From Desulfobacterales bacterium (GTDB taxonomy: Bacteria > Desulfobacterota > Desulfobacteria > Desulfobacterales > JAFDCJ01), in contig JAOZSC010000168.1 in NCBI GenBank assembly GCA_029939875.1, positions 1-6,239 of the forward strand: a stretch of 6,239 nucleotides of DNA. Reading direction: 5' to 3'. Under the pieces are notes generated by a model that saw only the letters and a program-made list of their open reading frames with translations, searched no databases and was not told where the DNA came from. Of this stretch, positions 4,835 through 6,239 are shown one piece after another; the stretch's first letter is position 1, and each line of letters starts with the position of its first letter. The position numbers and the translations under genes were made by a program.

Positions 4835-6235
4835 ATGGAATTTTTTTTCAAGCCCCGGGGCATCGCCCTTGTGGGAGCATCTTCCAATCCCAATAAAGGC
4901 GGCAATTCCATCCTCACCAACCTGGAGCGCGGTTTCAAAGGGCCGATTTATCCCGTCAATCCCCGTTATGACGAAATTGGCGGGCTGACCTGTTATCCGT
5001 CGGTTTTGAAAGTGCCGGACCCGGTGGACCTGGCGATCGTCTTTGTCGGAGCCGAAATGACCCTTACGGCCGTGCGCGAGTGTGCCCAACGCGGTTTACG
5101 CGGAGTGATGATTCAATCCGCCGGCTTTGCGGAAAGCGGTGAGCAGGGCCGGCGTCTCCAAAAGGATCTGCTGGCCATCCGGCGCGATACGGGCATGCGG
5201 CTGTGGGGGCCCAACTGCATGGGGCTGGTCGACGGCGTTAACAGACTGGTTTTTTCATTTGTTGCGCCCTCCATCTGGGATGAGGGGCTGGCGCCCGGGC
5301 GGGTGTCACTGGTGGTGCAAAGCGGGATGCTTTCCGCCGGATTTCTGATCGACATCATCACCCACGGCACCATGGGCATCAGCAAGGCCTGCTCCATCGG
5401 CAACAAGGTGGATGTGGATGAATGCGACCTGCTGCAATACTTGCTGGAAGACCCTGACACCGGATGTGTCGGCATGTACCTCGAGTCCATTGCCAATGGC
5501 CGCCGGTTCCTTGATATTTGCAGCCGCAGCGACAAGCCCATTGTTGTCTTAAAGGGGGGCAAAAGTGAAAAGGGTGCGGCCGCAGCCCTCAGCCACACCG
5601 CCAGTATCGCCGGCAACCAGGCGGTGGTCAGCGGCGCTTTGGCCCAGGCCGGGGTGATCGAGGCCCAGGGGTTTATGCAACTGATCGATTTGTCCAGAAC
5701 CCTGGCTACCTATCCTAAAATCGAATTAAAAAAACGACCCCCAAGGATTGCCGTGCTGACGTTTTCCGGCGGTGCCGGCATTGTTTCCTCGGACTTTATC
5801 GAACAGCATGGACTTGAGCTGGCGGATCTTTGCGATGCCACCAAAACCGACCTGCAGGAGGTATTCCCGGAATGGATGCCGGTCGCAAACCCGGTTGACT
5901 TATGGCCGGCCATCGAGCGCAACGGACCGGAGGTGGCCTGGGGCCGGGCATTTAATGCGGTTTTCGCTGATCCTGGAGTCGATGCGGTATTTTTTCATGT
6001 GTTTGTGGGGGGATTTTCAGGAAGTTATGACTTGTCTTCGATTGCCAAAATAGCGCAGGCCGGCAATAAACCTGTCTTTGGCTGGCTGCTGGGAAAACGC
6101 ACCGAAGCGCATAACTTCTTAAAGCAGGCCGGTGAATCAGGAATCCCGGTTTTCAGGGAAATTCCGAGGGCCGTTGAGTGCATTGCGGCAGTATTCAGAA
6201 GAAGTAAGTATTTAAAACGGAGAAGTCATCTATAA
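4835..6235 (+). CDS. ADP-forming acyl-CoA synthetase (acetate-CoA ligase type), stand-alone alpha subunit
   Basis: The 466-residue protein matches the alpha part of NDP-forming acyl-CoA synthetases: an N-terminal CoA-binding Rossmann domain (IALVGASSNPNKGGNS, 10-25; YPVNPRYDEIGG, 39-50), then succinyl-CoA-ligase-like domains with WGPNCMG (124-130) and ALSHTASIAG (251-260). H254 in SHTAS sits where this family carries its phosphorylated histidine. The enzyme interconverts acyl-CoA, ADP and phosphate with acid, ATP and CoA. The ATP-grasp beta half found in fused members of about 700 residues is absent, so a separate beta subunit is expected, probably just downstream. The stop (TAA, 6233-6235) is 4 bp before the window end. 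The ATG at 4835 is chosen because the protein then starts right at the Rossmann domain. An in-frame TTG at 4802 would overlap the previous gene and add 11 unlike residues. There is no strong Shine-Dalgarno, and the 1-bp gap suggests translational coupling to the dehydrogenase. Confidence 0.9.
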   Translation: MEFFFKPRGIALVGASSNPNKGGNSILTNLERGFKGPIYPVNPRYDEIGGLTCYPSVLKVPDPVDLAIVFVGAEMTLTAVRECAQRGLRGVMIQSAGFAESGEQGRRLQKDLLAIRRDTGMRLWGPNCMGLVDGVNRLVFSFVAPSIWDEGLAPGRVSLVVQSGMLSAGFLIDIITHGTMGISKACSIGNKVDVDECDLLQYLLEDPDTGCVGMYLESIANGRRFLDICSRSDKPIVVLKGGKSEKGAAAALSHTASIAGNQAVVSGALAQAGVIEAQGFMQLIDLSRTLATYPKIELKKRPPRIAVLTFSGGAGIVSSDFIEQHGLELADLCDATKTDLQEVFPEWMPVANPVDLWPAIERNGPEVAWGRAFNAVFADPGVDAVFFHVFVGGFSGSYDLSSIAKIAQAGNKPVFGWLLGKRTEAHNFLKQAGESGIPVFREIPRAVECIAAVFRRSKYLKRRSHL

Positions 6236-6239
6236 AATT

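Noticed and set aside
4841..4848. Run of eight T just after the synthetase start codon as a phase-variation switch
   Set aside because: It encodes the F-F-F segment near the start of the CoA-binding domain. One run of eight in a metabolic gene is weak evidence for switching, though sequencing errors here would be easy to make.

Overview
The window reads as part of an anaerobic, acyl-CoA-degrading bacterium, most likely a member of the Desulfobacterota (Desulfobacterales-like sulfate reducers or relatives). This is an inference. It rests on the combination of a long-type acyl-CoA dehydrogenase, a stand-alone alpha subunit of an ADP-forming acyl-CoA synthetase, a short 3-hydroxyacyl-CoA dehydrogenase and a divergent biotin-type carboxyltransferase, together with moderately GC-rich coding sequence, AT-rich spacers and strong Shine-Dalgarno sites. 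No rRNA, tRNA, CRISPR array, transposase or phage gene is visible.

Layout: two divergent transcription units start from a spacer of about 270 bp at 2748-3018. The leftward unit reads, in order of transcription, 3-hydroxyacyl-CoA dehydrogenase (2747 to 1878), acyl-CoA carboxylase carboxyltransferase subunit (1802 to 240), a 143-bp imperfect palindromic element (98-240), and the first 22 codons of a small protein resembling antibiotic biosynthesis monooxygenase (ABM)-fold enzymes (66 to 1, cut by the window edge). The rightward unit reads acyl-CoA dehydrogenase (3019-4833) and, one base later, the alpha subunit of an ADP-forming acyl-CoA synthetase (4835-6235). The window ends 4 bp after that stop, where a partner beta (ATP-grasp) subunit would be expected.

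Together the genes fit beta-oxidation-type handling of a carboxylic acid. The synthetase would activate the acid or recover ATP from its CoA ester, the dehydrogenase would make the enoyl-CoA, and the 3-hydroxyacyl-CoA dehydrogenase would oxidise the hydrated product. The carboxyltransferase would add or remove a carboxyl group at a CoA ester. The real substrate cannot be read from the sequence. No enoyl-CoA hydratase, thiolase, electron-transfer flavoprotein, biotin carboxylase or biotin carrier lies inside the window.

The genes themselves belong to known families, and I do not see a wholly new system. The points most worth a second look are the long palindromic element that overlaps the carboxyltransferase stop codon, a 7-bp tandem repeat that runs into the stop codon of the 3-hydroxyacyl-CoA dehydrogenase, two adjacent dyads upstream of the acyl-CoA dehydrogenase, and an unusual active-site segment in the carboxyltransferase.
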